Shown: one piece after another, positions 61,462-64,000 of the stretch
Layout of the letters: the number at the start of each line of letters is the position of its first letter
Position numbering within the stretch: the first letter of the stretch is position 1
DNA from: BOKV01 sp041397525
Lineage (GTDB): Bacteria > Pseudomonadota > Alphaproteobacteria > Rhizobiales > Rhizobiaceae
Length of the DNA: 64,000 nt
Assembly: GCA_041397525.1 (NCBI GenBank)
Contig: JAWKWL010000006.1
Coordinates: 291,914 to 355,913, forward strand
Direction of reading: 5' to 3'
Program-made: the position numbers and the translations under genes
The notes under the pieces: generated by a model
The model's database searches: none
What the model saw: only the letters and a program-made list of their open reading frames with translations
Told to the model about the DNA's origin: nothing

Positions 61462-61523
61462 GCTGTCATCCTGTTGCCATTGGCATTGATCTTGTTTTGC
61501 CGGGAAAGCTAAGTGTATCGAAA

Positions 61524-63152
61524 CTAGAACAGGCGAAAGCCACTCTTTTCTTCCGGCTCTTCCGGTTCAATGCCCGGATCGTCTGGTGGTCGTGACAGGA
61601 TTACGGCATTTTCCGTCTTTTCATCCTCATCACCGACATTGCGTGGAAGCGGCGTGTCCCCGACGGACTGCGCAGGCTCATCAGATTCAGGCTGGCTCGT
61701 TTCGTCTGCTTCCATTTCCCAGGTATTTTCCGGCTGTACAATTTCAGCTTCGGCGACAATTTCGGGCTCCCCCGCAGCAGACGTTACAGACAATTCAGCT
61801 TCTGCTGCGCTGGATGTGTCGTCCGGCTGGTTGCCTATGCCCTCAAGGTCGAGATCGGGTGCCATGCCGATCAACCCAACCGGCGCCTTCCACTCAAATG
61901 CGTCGAGCCTGCCAGTCACGGGTGAAACCGGCAGCCAGTTTTCGCTGACATGGCCGTCTGCTGTCCAGGCCGGGTCACGCGGTGCGCGAACCGCGCGTGA
62001 CAGCCAGTCCCGCATGCGGCCAAGATCATTGCTTTCGCCTTCTTCAATATCGGCCATGATCAGGCAGGCCCGCTGGGTTGGACCGGACGCCAGAACCGGA
62101 GCCATGGCCTCGCGGGCGATTTTCCACTCGCTCGCCCCTATGGCAGCTTCGGCAAGCGCAAGCTTGCCTTCCGCATTTTCGGGCTGCAACTGGACCAGTC
62201 GCTGCGCCCGTTTCAGCCGGTCGGCGACCGAGTCCCCAACACGCAAATTGACATAAGTGTCGGCAAGGTCTGGATGCGGCTGTTTCTTCCAGGTTGCTTC
62301 CAGAATTCGCGACGCGCGCTTGAGGTCGTTGTTACGGGTCAGCGTCCGCGCCGCAACAACGGCTGCTGGCGTGAAGTCCGGGGCAAGGTCATGTGCCTGG
62401 CGGGCCAGTTTCGCAGCGCGCTCGGGGGCAGCTGCTTCCTCTGTCATGGCTTGGGCTGTCAGGAGTACCGCGCGTTGCCGGGCAGCCTCTTCCTTTCTTA
62501 CAAGGCCGGAAGAGCGCATGGATTCCAGAGTCCGCAAAGCGCCTTCCCAATCGCCTTCTCCGGCCTGGTATTTCAGGTTTGCATTGCCAGCCCAGGGCAG
62601 CGCTGCCGACGCGTTGCTCGCCTCCTCGGCATAATGACGTGCCGCCTCCGTCGCCCCTTCGCGTTCTGCCTCGAGGTAAAGACCACGCAATGCGACAAGT
62701 CTGGTGTCGTCGTTTTCCAGCATCTTCTCGAACTTGGCGCGCGCCGCATTGCGGTCGCCTTCGAGCATTGTTGTCTGGACATCCAGCAGTTCGACCAGAG
62801 GTTCGCTGCCAAGCAGCTTGCGGCTGTCGCGGGCAAGCTTGCGTGCAAGACCTGCGTCACCTGTTCCTGCGGCCAGGAGCCCTTGCGAAAGCGCATGATA
62901 ACCCCTGTCGCGACGACGATTGCGGAAGAAGCGCCGCATCAACAACGGCGATCGCATGATCAGGGAGACAATCCACCATGTCACCATGATGGCGACAACG
63001 ATTGCCACAAAGGCAGCCAGCGCCACCATCAGGCTTGTTTCGTAGCGCGTGCCTTCCCATACCAGCGACACCATTCCGGGCCGGTCGGCGAACCAGGCGA
63101 AGCCGAAGCCCAACCCGAGAACCAATAACAGGAAAATGATCAAGCGAATCAT
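61524..63152 (-). CDS. HemY N-terminal/TPR inner-membrane protein
   Basis: The 542-residue protein has two N-terminal transmembrane helices (LIIFLLLVLGLGFGFAWFADR and about residues 40-65). The HemY N-terminal region follows (FRNRRRDRGYHALSQGLLAAGTGDA). TPR-like helical repeats make up the middle, and an acidic tail rich in Glu/Asp/Pro closes it. It is often encoded beside hemC/hemD; despite the name it is not the protoporphyrinogen oxidase. Its role is uncertain. It follows the mitofilin-like gene by 39 bp, the usual alphaproteobacterial pair. Confidence 0.88.
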   Translation of the reverse strand: MIRLIIFLLLVLGLGFGFAWFADRPGMVSLVWEGTRYETSLMVALAAFVAIVVAIMVTWWIVSLIMRSPLLMRRFFRNRRRDRGYHALSQGLLAAGTGDAGLARKLARDSRKLLGSEPLVELLDVQTTMLEGDRNAARAKFEKMLENDDTRLVALRGLYLEAEREGATEAARHYAEEASNASAALPWAGNANLKYQAGEGDWEGALRTLESMRSSGLVRKEEAARQRAVLLTAQAMTEEAAAPERAAKLARQAHDLAPDFTPAAVVAARTLTRNNDLKRASRILEATWKKQPHPDLADTYVNLRVGDSVADRLKRAQRLVQLQPENAEGKLALAEAAIGASEWKIAREAMAPVLASGPTQRACLIMADIEEGESNDLGRMRDWLSRAVRAPRDPAWTADGHVSENWLPVSPVTGRLDAFEWKAPVGLIGMAPDLDLEGIGNQPDDTSSAAEAELSVTSAAGEPEIVAEAEIVQPENTWEMEADETSQPESDEPAQSVGDTPLPRNVGDEDEKTENAVILSRPPDDPGIEPEEPEEKSGFRLF

Positions 63153-63191
63153 GGAATGCCCACCAATAATCCGGCACCTGCCGGTGAAATG

Positions 63192-64000
63192 TTACTGCGT
63201 GCCTGCGTCTGAAAGAAACGTTGATAACTGCACCATCAGCTGGTCAGCTTCTATGCGGGACTGCAAGGACTTTGACCAGTCAGCGGAAGCCGCCTTTGCC
63301 GGCTCGGGCAGGTTTTCCCATTCAGCCAGCGCTGATGTCAGCGCGCCCGATTGAAGGTCGGCCTCGATCCTTGAAACAACGGCCTCCGGCTCGCTGCCTT
63401 GCATCGGCCCGGCGGGACGAACCTTGACCAGCGACTTCGCATTGGCCATCAGCCTGGCCATCATGCCCTCCTCCTTCGGCGCAACACTGGCAAGCACCGT
63501 GTCGGCAAGATCGGCAAATTCCGTCTTCAACCGGTCATTGGTCATTACACCGGTCGCAGCATGGGATCTGAGAGCCTCGATGGTCGGCTGACTGCCCAGC
63601 AGGGTTTCAACCGAAGCCAGAAGCGGCGCAAAGGGCTCGCCCCTGTCATAGGCCGTTCGAAGTGCCGTCGCGGCAACTGAACGAGCGACAACCTGTTCGG
63701 AGTCGAGTTTCCGGCTTGCCGCTGCAGTAACTGTTTCCAGTTTGCCTGAAAGCTCGCTGATCCTTGCCTCCAGTGCGCCCGTTTCGTTGGCAAGCTTCGA
63801 AGTGGTTTCACCGATGCCAGCATCAATCTCCTGCCTCAAAACAACCATTTCGGATTTCAGGCTCTCGATGGCCGCCTCAGCAACAGCAGTCCCGTTTGCC
63901 GATTGCCGGGACGATGCCTGTGCCAGGCCGTCTTCTGCAGTTTTCAGCCGCTTGAACAGGTCATCCATCTGGTTGGCGATCATGTTGATCTTCGCCGAAT
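63192..64000 (-). CDS. Mitofilin-like (COG4223) membrane-associated protein, partial
   Basis: About 269 codons are visible, and the frame is open to the window edge at 64000, so the N-terminus is missing. The visible part is a coiled coil rich in Lys/Glu/Ala (LFKRLKTAEDGLAQAS, IRE/AEI-type heptads). It is followed by a mitofilin-like helical end with AYDRGEPFAPLLASVETLLG and VRPAGPMQG. Alphaproteobacterial relatives lie between hemD and hemY and are thought to be bacterial counterparts of Mic60. The HemY gene lies 39 bp downstream in the reading direction. Confidence 0.8.
   Translation of the reverse strand, partial: SAKINMIANQMDDLFKRLKTAEDGLAQASSRQSANGTAVAEAAIESLKSEMVVLRQEIDAGIGETTSKLANETGALEARISELSGKLETVTAAASRKLDSEQVVARSVAATALRTAYDRGEPFAPLLASVETLLGSQPTIEALRSHAATGVMTNDRLKTEFADLADTVLASVAPKEEGMMARLMANAKSLVKVRPAGPMQGSEPEAVVSRIEADLQSGALTSALAEWENLPEPAKAASADWSKSLQSRIEADQLMVQLSTFLSDAGTQ

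Overview
This 64 kb window is chromosomal DNA of an alphaproteobacterium, most likely a member of the Hyphomicrobiales (Rhizobiales). The evidence is the gene order, parS sites of the TGTTTCACGTGAAACA type, GANTC and TTAA-N7-TTAA cell-cycle motifs, a GTTC-N7-GTTC LexA box, an imuA-imuB-dnaE2 mutasome cassette and a 110-bp palindromic intergenic repeat of the rhizobial kind. I see no insertion sequence, prophage, CRISPR array or plasmid replication gene. The genus cannot be fixed from sequence reading alone.

The left 13 kb is the chromosomal replication-origin neighbourhood. The leftward run dnaQ (partial), coaE, aroE, maf and a PPDK/PEPS regulatory protein faces the rightward run hemE, hemJ, rho, mnmE, mnmG, rsmG, parA, parB. 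The 425 bp between the two arms (3173-3597) carries DnaA-box matches, three GANTC sites in 19 bp and a near-match CtrA site, as expected for the hemE-linked origin known in Caulobacter and Rickettsia. Two perfect and two degenerate parS sites lie 3-7 kb to the right, near parAB. Genes on both arms here are transcribed away from the origin.

From 12.7 to 31.6 kb come housekeeping genes: holA, lptE and leuS (leftward); YggS and an L,D-transpeptidase; a CenR-type response regulator with a cyclic-nucleotide-binding protein; xthA, lolA and ftsK; the glnK-amtB ammonium module with a sigma-54-like promoter; tesB; a UbiH-type monooxygenase; and Trm112-like, LON-domain, CnoX-type thioredoxin and prolyl-tRNA-editing proteins. 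tRNA-Gly(GCC) and a pirin follow.

From 33 to 39 kb lies the SOS mutagenesis cassette imuA-imuB-dnaE2 behind a LexA box. From 39 to 48.8 kb is an amino-acid-biosynthesis stretch (leuD, leuB, asd, argG) mixed with envelope enzymes (an M23 peptidase and an MltB-type transglycosylase), a CitE-like lyase and a LysE-type exporter. From 48.9 to 64 kb come an orphan membrane-anchored TAXI protein, an M3 peptidase, a voltage-gated K+ channel, an aldo/keto reductase, typA, a GNAT acetyltransferase behind a CtrA-like box, ppa, YggU/YggT, a class I glutamine amidotransferase, a TerB protein, tRNA-Thr(CGT), a ThDP enzyme, HemY and a truncated mitofilin-like protein.

I found no clear undescribed multi-gene system. 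The observations most worth a second look are regulatory: the origin architecture, parS sites embedded in genes, the 170-nt imuA/imuB overlap, CtrA-like boxes upstream of ftsK and the GNAT gene, a repeat that supplies a gene's stop codon, and a Thr-rich mini-ORF with mutually exclusive hairpins upstream of asd.
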